Shown: positions 13,116 through 23,404 of the stretch, piece after piece | Layout of the letters: every line of letters begins with the position of its first letter | Numbering within the stretch: the first letter of the stretch is position 1 | Source: Culex pipiens pallens | Lineage: Eukaryota; Arthropoda; Insecta; Diptera; Culicidae | Length of the DNA: 64,000 nucleotides | Reading direction: 5' to 3' | Assembly: GCF_016801865.2 (NCBI RefSeq) | Contig: NC_068938.1 | Coordinates: 211,137,734-211,201,733, forward strand | Notes under the pieces: model-generated | Told to the model about the DNA's origin: nothing | What the model saw: only the letters and a program-made list of their open reading frames with translations | The model's database searches: none | Translations under genes and position numbers: made by a program

Positions 13116-13497
13116 GCAAAAATTGGAAAAAGTGACTGTAAAAACATGAAAAAATTAGATAGGCAAATGTAACGATAGGAGGTGGTAGAATGGGCCAAAT
13201 ACTACCAAAAACGAACTTAAACTAAACAAGATAAATGCAAATTAAAACACTAAAAATGAAACAAGAAAAACATAAAACAAGACAAGTAAAGTTTTTCGTA
13301 GAACAAAAGTTGCTCGAAATGACCTCCTGAGCACGGAAAAAATAGAAATTTTCGAAAAAAAATTTGGGCAGTAGAGGGTTAACAGCCTAAAGGGCCAGTC
13401 ACAGAACTATTTTGAAATGCAGTCGCGAGCCTAATGTAATGGCTTCACGGGCCGGATCCAGCCCGCGGACCTGACGTTGGGTAGGCCATAGTTATGA

Positions 13498-16149
13498 TTT
13501 TGCACACATTTAAAAAGGGTTGGCGTCAAATGAATATTTAATTTCTCTTAATTGCTCTTAATTCTCTTAATTGTTTTTAGTAACCAAAGTTTAGATCAAC
13601 AACAATAAAAATAGAAAAAATAGCAACTTTTTTTTTTTCAAAGTTTAACAAAAATTAACAAAATTAAAAAAAAATCATACAAAAACATATTTTTGGATTT
13701 TTTGGGAGTGTGCCAAGCATAGATTTTAATTAAACTATTTTTTTGCGAATCTTAAATATTTTTATCTATTTTAGCTAATTTAAGCTTGGTAATCAATTTA
13801 TTTCAAACCCGTCATCAAGGGTGTCATTGGGAGAGGAGGGGGAGGGGGGAGGTGAGATTGGGTCTCACAAATTTCTGCCTTTTTGAATTACCCAATCCAT
13901 AATCACCCCTGATGCATAATGACGGTACCATACTGAATAACACCGACCTTCAAAATTTCTACGTAGACTCAACTCAAGGGGAAGCATAAAGTTTGGGGTC
14001 CCCAGAATGAAGTGCATTTTTAATTTCTCAAAAATAGTTTGTCTGGGCCGAATGGTTTTTTCTCCAAAGTTTGTTTGGAGAAGTGCTGCAGTTCAGTTCT
14101 CCTATGTGTTGCATGCCCCCTCCCCCTCGACTAAACTTCAAAAAATAATTGCAACAGCCGAAAAAAAAAATGATAAATTAATTTTTGAGTTAAGAGCACA
14201 AATTTAAAAAAATAAAGCACGCTTAGAAAATGCTCTGTTATTCAAAATTGTTTTCGTCCTACCTAATAAAAAACTCAAAAGAAATGATTTTATAAAAGTA
14301 ACGATTCTTTATTTCAAATTTAAAAATGCTTAGAAGCAATTGAACAATTATAAAAAAAATATAATGAGGTTATTTGTGAATGTATGCAAAAACAATCTGT
14401 TATTCCAACATTTTTAAAGGCTTTCATGACAAGTGAGGGTCAAATGTGAAACATAAAAATATATTAGTTTTAAAATCAAGTTTTTTCATGTTTCAGTTTT
14501 ATTTATTGTCTTCAAAATATCTATGAATTCAAAAAAGCTTCATTTAATATTTTATCATGTTTCATTCCTGGTTCCTCCTTTGATTTTGAATTTGTTAAAT
14601 ACAACAATCAAGAAAGAATAACATTTAGTTCAGCATTTATTGGTTTTATTAGTCAATCTATATTTAATTGAAAAATCTATCTTACTCAATTTTGGTTTAA
14701 CATTATTATAACTTTAAGTATCTTCTTACTCTTCAAAAAAGAAGAAGTGAAGTTTAAATATAAATATATTAAATCATGTTACCTTTTACTGCTCAAAATG
14801 TAACTGAATATTCCACCGAATATATGTTCTTCCTCAACGCCGTCCAAATTTCATAACTTCATCATTGCTGCATATCACGTCAGGGCCACGAGGGTATCAA
14901 TTTGAGTTTGTAACGGGTTTTTCGTCATATTATGACGAAATTTGATAAATTTGCATAATTCCAAAAGCCGAAATCCCCCCAAGAGGGAGCAGGCCTTCTC
15001 TCCACCCTCTGTTGCATCGCCATAAAAAAAACGACGACCAGCCCAAAAGTGTAACATTATTAGTTGTGGCACCTGCAGCATTGCATCGAAACTGCATAAA
15101 ATGCTCACATTTTCTGGCAGGGTGCCAGTCCAAAATCGAAAATCTTCTCTCCGCACTCTGCAAAAAAGAGGCAAAAAGCCCCCGAAAACAAGTTTTGCTA
15201 ATATTGTTGACATGATGGGAGCAATTTTATCGATGCTTGCCGGCCAACAGCAGCAGGTGAGTCGTGTCTCTTTCTCGCTCACTCGCAACTGATGCTATCT
15301 CACTTGCTCACTCACTCACTCATGAGCAGCAAGCAGTGGTATCACCTGTCGAACGAATTATGATTTTGGGCGCGCGACGACGCAACGGGAGAACGATGCA
15401 GCATAAAACTTTGCTTGCTTGCTTGATTTATGTATAATTGGTAGCTTTCGCCGTGAAACTTCCGCTGGGGCCCAGAACCTGCTGCACTGGGCAGTGGATT
15501 ATTTGGTACAGTGGGGGCTTGGGATTTGATTCAGTGGCTTATCATCAATTGCAGATTTGGACCAGATTCTTAGTTCAAAAAATAGTCATGGGGTTTGGGG
15601 CAACATAGATGCCATAATTTCAAAATATTTATTTCGAGTTTTGAATTCAAACTTTATAGATCTTTCAGCGAACGTCTGAAATTTGCGAAGATTTGAGTTT
15701 TTACTAAACCAATCAACTCTTGGAACAATTGATGCAATTTTGATGATATAAAATTGAAGCATTTGATATTAAAGGGATGAAATTCGTGAAAGGTCAGGTT
15801 TAAAAGTATTTAAAAAATGTTTGTGTAAAAAAAAGAATTCCATGCTCTGAATTTCGATAACTACAGAGTTTTTATAAAAATTGAGATTTGTTTTTAAATA
15901 TCGCTTATTTGGTGAAATTTAACTTGCTTTACTGACTTGCTAGCTCATTTTGCATCACCAATTTTTATTTATATTTTAAATTTAATTTCCAGAGAAAAAA
16001 ATTTTGCTTTGAAATGAAATTTTTATCAAAAGTTGCCGAAACAGTAATTCTAAAAACTAGTTTCGACAGAGTTACCCTTATTTTTTATCGACCTTTTAAA
16101 GCAAGCAATATATTTTATACTGAGCAATTCTCTACGAAACAGTTCTTTC
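13498..16149. other. AT-rich sequence, no gene identified
   Basis: Mostly AT-rich sequence. A purine-rich patch lies near 13829-13858 and a CACT-repeat patch near 15300-15320. Around 14880-15480 the GC content rises and frames open on both strands (137 codons minus at 14875-15288; 63 and 67 codons plus). These overlap antisense to one another and carry no domain I recognise, so I do not call a gene. Confidence 0.45.
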
Positions 16150-16375
16150 AAAATTTTAATTTTTATATGATTAAATCCGGCTGAAACTTTTTTGGTGCCT
16201 TCGGTATGTCTAAAGAAGCCATTTTGAATCATTAATTTGCATGTATAATTTTCCATACAAATTTGGCAGCTGTCCATACAAAAATTATGTATGAATTTTC
16301 AAAAATCGGTATCTCTTGAAGATTTTTTTATCGATTTGGGGTCTTCGCAAAGATGTAGGTATGAAAAAAAATCAC
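16150..16375 (-). repeat. Copy of an interspersed repeat also at 17262, 23700 and 48000
   Basis: The signature phrases CATACAAATTTGGCAGCTGTC, GGTGCCTTCGG, GCTGAAACTTTTTTGG and TTGGGGTCTTCGCAAAG correspond, in reverse orientation, to the split repeat at 17262-17352 plus 23700-23830. Similar phrases recur at 47995-48130. It is non-coding, old and diverged. It belongs to a type of short repeat I associate with culicine genomes, but I cannot name the family. Confidence 0.6.
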
Positions 16376-17261
16376 TTTTTATTACTAAAACTTGACCGGC
16401 AAAAAACATTATTATTAATTTTCATTTTATTTTTTTATATGTTTTAGGGGACATCAAAAGCCATTTTTTCAGAAATTTTAAGAATGTGCATAAAATCTTT
16501 GGCTGAGTTATCATTTTTTTAACAATGCCGATTTTTTTTTTCAAAAAATCGAAACATTGGTCGCAAAAAAGTTTCAACTTGATTTTTCTATGTAAAGATA
16601 AGGACTTCAGTAAAATTTTGATGAAAAGCTCCTTTTTCAAGATAAAAAAAAGTCACAGTTATTAATGTTTTTAATAAGTGAATATACTAAGTAAATTTTC
16701 TACATTTTGCTTTATAGAATTTTGCTGATTTTATTTTTTTTTATCAAGACATCATCACATTTCAAAAAGGCCAAAAGGCCAAACATTCAATATTATGTCC
16801 CTTTTAAATGTTAGTCTTGATTAAAAAAATTAAAATACTTTTTTCGGAAAGAAAGAAAAATTTTACGAATTGCGTAACACGTATTCACGTTTCAACAAAA
16901 TTCAACAATAGCAAACTATAGAGATTTCTCTCAGCTCTTCAAAAATATTGTTTTCATACGTGTGCAAACATGGGCATCAATAAAAGAAAATAACTGCGAC
17001 TTTTTTCAAAAAAGTTACCTGAAAAAGACTTTAACTTGAAAATGGTGGACTTTATCAAAATCTCACTAAAGTACTTTTGAATTGTAAATTCGATTTTACA
17101 TAAAAAAATAAAGTTGAAAAAATTTTGCAATCAATATTTCGATTTTGTTGGCATTTAATGTAAAAAAATTTTAAAAATAGTTTTTAAATGCAGATCAAGT
17201 TTTAGTAATAAAAAGTGAAATTAAAAATCATCAAAAAAAATTATCGTATATCATTGTTTTT

Positions 17262-17352
17262 TCAGTGTAGTAGTCCTTACCTACAACTTTACCGAAGACA
17301 CCAAATCAATCAAAAAAATCCTTCAAAAGATACAGATTTTGGAATTTTCATA
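17262..17352 (+). repeat. Left half of an interspersed repeat split by the transposon nest
   Basis: CTACAACTTTACCGAAGACACC to TTTTCATA continues directly into CATCATTTTTGTATGG at 23700 once the nest is removed. The joined sequence matches the orientation-reversed copy at 16150-16375 and the copy near 48000. This is the oldest visible layer of the nest. Confidence 0.75.
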
Positions 17353-17515
17353 CACTCAAACCCAGATGGTTTGACACCAACTGTTGTCAAACGAACGGGG
17401 TCACGTTTTAGTTTGACACCCATTTTACACGGAGTTCACACACACTACCAAACGTTTGTTTTGATAGTGTGCGTGAGCGCCGTGTAAAAAGTGACAGTTC
17501 GTCACTTTTTAGTTT
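17353..17515. mobile_element. Left part of a TA-target MITE, interrupted by an LTR element
   Basis: It begins CACTCAAACCCAG directly after TA (17351-17352). The right part, 23618-23697, ends GGGTTGAGTG followed by TA (23698-23699). CACTCAAACCC and the complement of GGGTTGAGTG form terminal inverted repeats. TA duplication suggests a Tc1/mariner-like or other TA-targeting transposase acting in trans. The phrases CAAACGAACGGGGTC (left) and GACCAACCAACGGGGT (right) recur inside both halves. No coding capacity. Confidence 0.75.
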
Positions 17516-17709
17516 TGTGGGAAACCTAAGTTGGTGCCGCGGAGAGAATCCCCGACAGGTCTGGTTCGTCCGGAGATCAGTGTTAGAAGAGGCTGATCGT
17601 TTGTTGACCTCGACTGACAGCTGTCTACTGACAGGATGTATGCGTTACGGGTGTGCGTTACGCTTAGTACAAGGGGCGCACATGCGAGGGTATTATTCGG
17701 GGCCACACA
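17516..17709 (-). repeat. LTR of the outer element (3' LTR in its own orientation)
   Basis: 194 bp, starting TGTGTGGCCCCGAATAATAC on the minus strand and ending GGTTTCCCACA, with TG...CA-type termini. I see no difference from the copy at 23424-23617. It is relatively GC-rich compared with its surroundings. No TATA box or polyadenylation signal can be assigned with confidence. Confidence 0.92.
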
Positions 17710-17725
17710 TCTTCCCTCCTCCCCT
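17710..17725 (-). promoter_or_regulatory. Polypurine tract of the outer LTR element
   Basis: On the minus strand this reads AGGGGAGGAGGGAAGA, preceded by a T run, and sits directly against the TGTGTGG start of the LTR. This is the primer position for plus-strand DNA synthesis in LTR retroelements. Together with the primer-binding site at 23405-23422 it fixes the element on the minus strand. Confidence 0.88.
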
Positions 17726-17758
17726 AAAAAAAATCACCGGCGCAAATCACAAACGCAA

Positions 17759-18029
17759 AAAACAAAGCAATCCACTTTTACGACCCCCGGGTCTTTTGTG
17801 GTCTCTGTTGCAAGTTTCTGCTCATTTCTAGGCGTCCGAAGGTTATGTGCGGTGAGTCACCCAAAACCTCTTTTACGCAAATGGACCGACGTTTTACTTC
17901 CCCATCCGATAGAAGGCGTGGTCAGGCAAATCTCGTCTCGAAAAAATGCCACCGGGTCCATCCGGGATTGAACCCAGGCCATACTGGGGTTTAGAGGCTA
18001 CCACGCTAACCACTGCGCCACCGGACCCG
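17759..18029 (-). mobile_element. Twin-related tRNA-SINE inserted in the outer LTR element
   Basis: A perfect 10-bp duplication, ACAAACGCAA, lies at 17749-17758 and 18030-18039. On the minus strand the element begins with a tRNA-like unit (TGGCGCAGTGGTTAGCG and GGTTCAATCCCGG). It lacks the complete second monomer. Its far end shares GACCACAAAAGACCCGGGGG with the SINE at 40780-41150, marking a subfamily distinct from the copy at 1738-2152. Confidence 0.85.
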
Positions 18030-18254
18030 ACAAACGCAATCAAACTAAATCATTCATGCCTATTTCGCCTACCAGAAACGGATTTTTGTTTTACTAACCA
18101 TATTTCTAACAAGTAATCATTTCCTTCTACTTCAATCTCAAAGTAAACAGATCGACTGCGACGCAAACCTTTGTTGAATTCGGTTGAAACTTAGATTCAA
18201 TCACCTTTATTTTCTTGTTGAAACTAAGAATCATGATTTCGGCCTTCGGTTTCC

Positions 18255-19403
18255 CACGAGCCTGGCCTATTCAGCGACTACTCGCAAGCCCACGTTGACT
18301 CCTTTCCGTGATTTCTCACAAGCCTGGACCGTTGATGTCTTCGCTAAGCTCACAAAACGTAGTTGTCTTATCACAAGTCGTAACAGCCTATTCAGTGAGT
18401 TCACAAGCCGGAATGGCCTATTCAGTGAGTGCTCACAAGCCATCGTTGTCTTTTCTAAATCGTTGCGGCCTATTCAGTGAGTTCACAAACCGGAAGGGCC
18501 TATTCAGTGAGAGCTCACAAGCCGTTGATGTCTTTTCCAAATCGTTGCGGCCTATTCAGTGAGTTCACAAGCCGGAAGGGCCTATTCAGTGAGTGCTCAC
18601 AAGCCGTTGATGTCTTTTCCAAATCGTTGCGGCCTATTCAGTGAGTTCACAAGCCGGAAGGGCCTATTCAGTGAGTGCTCACAAGCCGTTGATGTCTTTC
18701 CAAATCGTTGCGGCCTATTCAGTGAGTTCACAAGCCGGAAGGGCATATTCAGTGAGAGCTCACAAGCCGTTGATGTCTTTCCAAATCGTTGCGGCCTATT
18801 CAGTGAGGTCACAAGCCGGAAGGGCCTATTCAGTGAGTGCTCACAAGCCGTTGATGTCTTTCCAAATCGTTGCGGCCTATTCAGTGAGTTCACAAGCCGG
18901 AAGGGCATATTCAGTGAGAGCTCACAAGCCGTTGATGTCTTTCCAAATCGTTGCGGCCTATTCAGTGAGTTCACAAGCCGGAAGGGCCTATTCAGTGAGT
19001 GCTCACAAGCCGTTGATGTCTTTCCAAATCGTTGCGGCCTATTCAGTGAGTTCACAAGCCGGAAGGGCCTATTCAGTGAGTGCTCACAAGCCGTTGATGT
19101 CTTTCCAAATCGTTGCGGCCTATTCAGTGAGTTCACAAGCCGGAAGGGCCTATTCAGTGAGTGCTCACAAGCCGTTGATGTCTTTCCAAATCGTTGCGGC
19201 CTATTCAGTGAGGTCACAAGCCGGAAGGGCCTATTCAGTGAGTGCTCACAAGCCGTTGATGTTTTTCCAAATCGTTGCGGCCTATTCAGTGAGGTCACAA
19301 GCCGGAAGGGCCTATTCAGTGAGTGCTCACAAGCCGTTGATGTTTTTCCAAATCGTTGCGGCCTATTCAGTGAGTTCACAAGCCGTTGTTGTCTTTTTAA
19401 CAA
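18255..19403. repeat. 81-bp tandem array of the outer LTR element
   Basis: About 13-14 units of 81 bp. The first few (to about 18560) are degenerate or slightly longer, the rest nearly identical. Each unit contains two related half-units built on CGGCTTGTGA(GCA)CTCACTGAATAGGCC (read on the minus strand, the element's sense strand), then a linker CGCAACGATTTGGAAAGACA. Because 81 is a multiple of three, frames stay open by construction on both strands: 268 codons on the minus strand and 283 and 324 on the plus strand. I do not call these genes. The sense-strand frame would repeat SLNRPFRLV and SLNRPQRFGK every 27 residues. The same repeat, in the opposite window orientation, fills the inner element. 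Confidence 0.95.
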
Positions 19404-19724
19404 ATGGTGAAAGTCACTTAGTCCTGTTTTATTACATCATACTTCTCGTCACGTTACGCAACCAAGTCCCACTCTTTGAATCAACAATTCTACCTGAGCA
19501 AAGCCTGACTGCTCGGCGGCGCACACAACAATCACAACCATGCAAATTAGTGCTCTCTCTCCCTCTATCCTATAGTTTTATTCATTCTTATCACCTCCAA
19601 AAGGTCTTATGTTAAAAGAATGTTTACTTTATGATAGGCCATTCCGTTTGATTACTTTCGTTAAATTTGACGCTAGACACTAAAATTTTGGTGCATTTTA
19701 GGCTTCATAGCCATCGCTCACCCG
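19404..19724 (-). other. Internal sequence of the outer LTR element
   Basis: Non-repetitive internal sequence between the 81-bp array and the insertion point of the inner element. No frame of interest. It ends in the target copy ATTGA at 19725-19729. Confidence 0.6.
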
Positions 19725-19729
19725 ATTGA

Positions 19730-19930
19730 TGTGTGGGCCCATATAGCGCCCCCCTGTCAGTGAGCCCCAATATGTGTGCACAGACATCAGCCCCCTGGAA
19801 TACGCATGTCAACACACACAGCCGTCAGTGCGCGGGCCCAGCCTTCTCAGTTCCTGGGTGGCAGTCAAACGGTCTGGCCGCATCTCGGCCACGTCCGGAA
19901 TCCCGGCACGTGGGTAACACAGTCTCCACA
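19730..19930 (+). repeat. 5' LTR of the inner element
   Basis: 201 bp, beginning TGTGTGGGCCCATATAGCG and ending CAGTCTCCACA. It matches the 3' LTR at 22698-22898 with a single substitution near the right end. Relatively GC-rich. Overlapping open frames inside it (about 72-74 codons) are by-products of composition. Confidence 0.92.
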
Positions 19931-19932
19931 AT

Positions 19933-19949
19933 TGGCGAATCCTGCCAGG
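19933..19949 (+). promoter_or_regulatory. Primer-binding site of the inner LTR element
   Basis: TGGCGAATCCTGCCAGG starts two bases after the LTR and begins with TGG, the complement of the tRNA CCA end. The implied tRNA 3' end is CCTGGCAGGATTCG plus CCA, which resembles another arginine-type tRNA, but I cannot confirm the isoacceptor. It differs from the primer site of the outer element. Confidence 0.8.
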
Positions 19950-20844
19950 TTTTATAGTGTTTTCGGTAGCGAGGCGTCGGTCACTGACCAGTAAGTCCTC
20001 TTGGAAAAGTGCTCAGTTGGTAACGTTGTGAAAAGGTCACGGTTTGTTTTGGGTGGTTTAAGTGGACGTGTGTGGGAGACGAATTGTGGCGGTGGCAATG
20101 GTTGCCATGTTGTATTTGACGGGGCCGGCGGTTGCCATTCATCACCATAGGTTTGATGTTACGTTGTTAGTTATTGTTGAGCGGCAGTGAAAAAAAAAAG
20201 CCTTGAGCGACAACGAGCCTATCAAGAAAATTTTTGACATTTTGCTGAGGCAAGGGTGGTACTGAACAACGCCGTCGCACTTCGAGCGAAACAATTCCAA
20301 TGGGCCAAATGACGGATTGTATTCAAATATGAAAATGCCCGATTGGAATGAACCTGCTAGCGGTTTACTCTCAGCATGCAAATTGATTTGTTCTTTTTCC
20401 CCGCATGGTCGCATCATATGCGGTGTGCGTGTGTTGGTGTAATCTGTTAGGCAGCTTTGATACGGCAAAGAGTTACACGTTCGAAATGTTTTGTATAAAC
20501 AAGTTTTTTTTTCCTTTATTAAAACAAGAAATGTGCGAGCCAAGCTGTTCCAAAAATTTAAGTGCCTAGAGCAGGACAATTTTGATTATTTTATCGGAAG
20601 CCCTTTCGGAGGTGATAAGGGTGAGTTAAGCTATAAGCTGTGTGCGCGCTTGGTAAGGAGCCGGTCAAGGAATATTTGGAATGGCTGGCAGCGGCAGCGA
20701 GGGCAAGCTGGAGAGGGGGAAAATACCCAAGAAAACATGTCTGTCTGTGTTAATAGAATTGATTATTAAGAGTGGAAATTTAGATACTTTGCGAGAAGTA
20801 TTATACAAGAAAGGGACTGACATAATTTCACTGACAGCGAAAGA
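19950..20844 (+). other. Leader region of the inner LTR element
   Basis: About 0.9 kb of non-repetitive sequence between the primer site and the tandem array. It contains GTAAGT near 19991-19996, which could be a splice donor. A minus-strand frame of 145 codons (20142-20579) is antisense to the element and shows no domain. I see no gag-like zinc knuckle. It could hold packaging signals, but none can be proved. Confidence 0.5.
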
Positions 20845-21860
20845 CAACAACGGCTTGTGAGCACTCACTGAATAGGCCCTACCGGCTTGTGACCTCACTG
20901 ATTGTGAATTGTTCACAAAATACCGTATTTTTTCGCAACGATATGTGAAAAACAACAACGGCTTGTGAGCACTCACTGAATAGGCCCTACCGGCTTGTGA
21001 CCTCACTGAATAGGCCACAACGATTTGTAAAAAACAGCAACGGCTTGTGAGCACTCACTGAATAGGCCCTACCGGCTTGTGACCTCACTGAATAGGCCGC
21101 AACGATATGTAAAAAACAACAACGGCTTGTGAGCACTCACTGAATAGACCTTTCCGGTTTGTGACCTCACTGAATAGGCCACAACGATTTGTAAAAAACA
21201 GCAACGGCTTGTGAGCACTCACTGAATAGGCCCTACCGGCTTGTGACCTCACTGAATAGGCCACAACGATTTGTGAAAAACAACAACGGCTTGTGAGCAC
21301 TCACTGAATAGGCCCTACCGGCTTGTGACCTCACTGAATAGGCCGCAACGATATGTAAAAAACAACAACGGCTTGTGAGCACTCACTGAATAGACCTTTC
21401 CGGTTTGTGACCTCACTGAATAGGCCACAACGATTTGTAAAAAACAGCAACGGCTTGTGAGCACTCACTGAATAGGCCCTACCGGCTTGTGACCTCACTG
21501 AATAGGCCACAACGATTTGTGAAAAACAACAACGGCTTGTGAGCACTCACTGAATAGGCCCTACCGGCTTGTGACCTCACTGAATAGGCCGCAACGATTT
21601 GTAAAAAACAGCACGGCTTGTGAGCACTCACTGAATAGGCCCTACCGGCTTGTGACCTCACTGAATAGGCCGCAACGATTTGTGAAAAAAACAACAATGG
21701 CTTGTGAGCACTCACTGAATAGACCCTTCCGGTTTGTGACCTCACTGAATAGGCCGCAGCGGTTTGTGAAAAACAACAACGGCTTGTGAGCACTCACTGA
21801 ATAGGCCCTACCGGCTTGTGACCTCACTGAATAGGCCGCGACGATTTGTAAAAAAACATT
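20845..21860. repeat. 82-bp tandem array of the inner LTR element, inverted relative to the outer array
   Basis: About 12 units of 82-83 bp, read on the plus strand as CGGCTTGTGAGCACTCACTG, AATAGGCCCTACCGGCTTG, TGACCTCACTGAATAGGCCG, then CAACGATTTGTAAAAAACA. This is the same two-half-unit repeat as in the outer element, in the same direction relative to each element's transcription. Unit length is not a multiple of three, so reading frames do not continue. One unit near 20895-20940 is partly replaced by unrelated sequence. A higher-order unit of 246 bp (three repeats) is duplicated: the segments starting near 21085 and 21331 look identical. Confidence 0.95.
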
Positions 21861-22388
21861 CACTGAGGGCCTATCTGGCTCGTGAACATGCTGAAGGGCC
21901 GAAATCAACAAGGGCTTACGAAAAGTCGCTGAAAATCTGGGATTGAAAGGAATTGCTGAGGAGCCAAGATGGTTTTGGCTTGAGGAAACCTGCTGGAAGT
22001 TTTAATTTGGTGTTAACGTTTTAATATAGGAGATCTTAAAGAACAAACAAAACGGGAAGTGTAAATAGAAGAGAGAATAACAGAAATCATTGAAAAAAGG
22101 GGTAACAAGTAATGTTTGGCGATTTAAGGACTCAATCAGAAAAATTAGATTTTATCATCAACGAAACTTATCTTATGGTTTGTATGGTTTTTCAGAGCGG
22201 CTTTCTTATGCGGAGGGTGGTCAAAGTAAGTTTCACTCTCAACCCCGACGGTTTGTTTGTCAGCGAAATGGTGTATGTGCCTAACAAAGCGTAGTGAGCT
22301 CATGTAACATTTTATCCTTTTCCTGAATCTAAAGCTTGAAAGAGGAGTGCATCTAGTCTTCAGGAAATGTGTGTCAAAATGAGAAGCA

Positions 22389-22648
22389 AAAGCCGGGACC
22401 GTCGGATGGGAAAGTAATTGTTGGCCCCGACCTAGCCTAGAGGTTGGTTCGTTAGCTCAGTTCAGGTAGTCGTCTCCCTGGAAAAAAGGCCTGCCAGTTG
22501 AACTCGCAATTCAGAGGTCGGCAGTTTAAATCCCGGGTGGAGGAAAACTTAAGTGTAAAAAGAAGTTTGGATTGCGGACACCTAGTTTCGAGTAGGAATC
22601 TCGCAATAGAGAACACCAAGGTGTAGAACGAACAATTTGATTTTTTTT
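22389..22648 (+). mobile_element. Truncated Twin-type SINE inside the inner LTR element
   Basis: It is flanked by an 11-bp duplication with one mismatch: AATGAGAAGCA at 22378-22388 and AATGAGAGGCA at 22649-22659. The first monomer is reduced to GACCGTCGGATGGGAAAG, so this copy is 5'-truncated. The second monomer is present, with GTTAGCTCAGTTCAGG upstream and the B-box-like CAGTTTAAATCCCGG. The end GAGTAGGAATCTCGCAATAG matches the complement of the copy at 1738-2152. The tail is TTTGATTTTTTTT. Confidence 0.8.
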
Positions 22649-22682
22649 AATGAGAGGCACCAGAGTTGCTGTACTTTTTTCT

Positions 22683-22697
22683 GGAGAAGGGGGGAGA
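22683..22697 (+). promoter_or_regulatory. Polypurine tract of the inner LTR element
   Basis: GGAGAAGGGGGGAGA immediately precedes the TGTGTGGG of the 3' LTR. Its position and purine content are those of a plus-strand primer. It lies 34 bases after the SINE body, so the SINE landed just upstream without destroying it. Confidence 0.88.
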
Positions 22698-22898
22698 TGT
22701 GTGGGCCCATATAGCGCCCCCCTGTCAGTGAGCCCCAATATGTGTGCACAGACATCAGCCCCCTGGAATACGCATGTCAACACACACAGCCGTCAGTGCG
22801 CGGGCCCAGCCTTCTCAGTTCCTGGGTGGCAGTCAAACGGTCTGGCCGCATCTCGGCCACGTCCGGAATCCCGGCACGTGGGTAACTCAGTCTCCACA
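22698..22898 (+). repeat. 3' LTR of the inner element
   Basis: 201 bp, same as 19730-19930 except for one base. It is followed by the target copy ATTGA (22899-22903), after which the sequence of the outer element resumes. Confidence 0.92.
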
Positions 22899-22903
22899 AT
22901 TGA

Positions 22904-23404
22904 CTTGTTCACATTGTCTTATTTTACAAAAGGAATAAACAAATAAATCATCTATGTAAAACTTATCAAACGAGATACTTCATAACTTCGCCCTCACCAA
23001 CACATGCACACCACTTAAGGCGTGACCATGTGAAAACTGAAAAGAAAAAAAAACCGTCCGCTGGGGGGTAAACGGAAGCATGTTCGCTCAATTCTTCGCT
23101 GCAATTTCTTTACCCTTTTTTTCACCAGGTTCCAAGAGACCGCAGCGAGCGCCTGCATCACTGGCCGATATAACACACCCCCACCAAGAGCCAGGCTACG
23201 AGCCTCCGGCATCCCTCTCGATCAACTACGAAGGGAATCGTATTGCCGGCCAGCCAAAAAACCAACAAAAAAAAAAGCAACCACGCATTCTTACCTTCTG
23301 TTTCGCACTAATTTTTCTTTCACAAATTATCACTTAACTTTTTCCCACGACATGCCGGGGATTCTCCAGCACCGGTAAGCTTTATTCACCGTAACATTTA
23401 CGGT
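22904..23404 (-). other. Leader region of the outer LTR element
   Basis: In the element's own orientation this is the first 0.5 kb after the primer site. It opens with a perfect 8-bp stem and 3-nt loop (CACCGTAA, CAT, TTACGGTG; 23387-23405), the last base of which overlaps the first base of the primer site. GTAAGAATG (complement near 23297) could be a splice donor. No gag-like frame. The end of the segment abuts the inner element. Confidence 0.6.

Larger units (their letters stand above)
9225..13489. mobile_element. hAT-type non-autonomous element swollen by internal insertions
   Basis: The ends are CAAGGGTACCAACC (left) and GTTGGGTAGGCCAT (right). They are degenerate versions of the terminal inverted repeats of two cleaner copies at 43560 and 58817. 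A perfect 8-bp duplication, AGTTATGA, lies at 9217-9224 and 13490-13497, the length expected of hAT transposition. The left part (to about 10075) and the right part (from about 13365, CAGCCTAAAGGGCC onward) align by eye with the 1.05-1.14 kb copies. About 3.3 kb between them is extra and holds a LINE 3' fragment, a small MITE and the GCGTTGCAACGTCACG motif family. No transposase frame is visible, so the element would need an enzyme supplied in trans. Confidence 0.8.
19730..22898 (+). mobile_element. Inner non-autonomous LTR retroelement (TRIM/LARD-like), plus strand
   Basis: 201-bp LTRs at 19730-19930 and 22698-22898 differ at one base (GGTAACACAG against GGTAACTCAG). ATTGA is duplicated at 19725-19729 and 22899-22903. 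Downstream of the 5' LTR, after two bases, lies a primer-binding site TGGCGAATCCTGCCAGG (19933-19949). Upstream of the 3' LTR lies a polypurine tract GGAGAAGGGGGGAGA (22683-22697). The 2.77-kb interior has no gag-pol. It holds a leader, the 82-bp tandem array (20845-21860), a short tail and a tRNA-SINE. The LTRs share no sequence with those of the outer element beyond the first seven or eight bases (TGTGTGGG against TGTGTGGC). Because it sits inside the outer element, it inserted later. Confidence 0.9.

Noticed and set aside
18559..19615. Plus-strand frames of 283 and 324 codons in the 81-bp array
   Set aside because: They are antisense to the element that carries the array and stay open only because the unit is a multiple of three.
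19730..19930. Protein-coding frames of 72-74 codons
   Set aside because: They lie in the LTR of the inner element and recur in the other LTR only because the LTR is repeated.
18255..21860. CRISPR-like array
   Set aside because: Units are tandem copies without unique spacers of constant length, the DNA is eukaryotic, and the arrays sit inside LTR elements.
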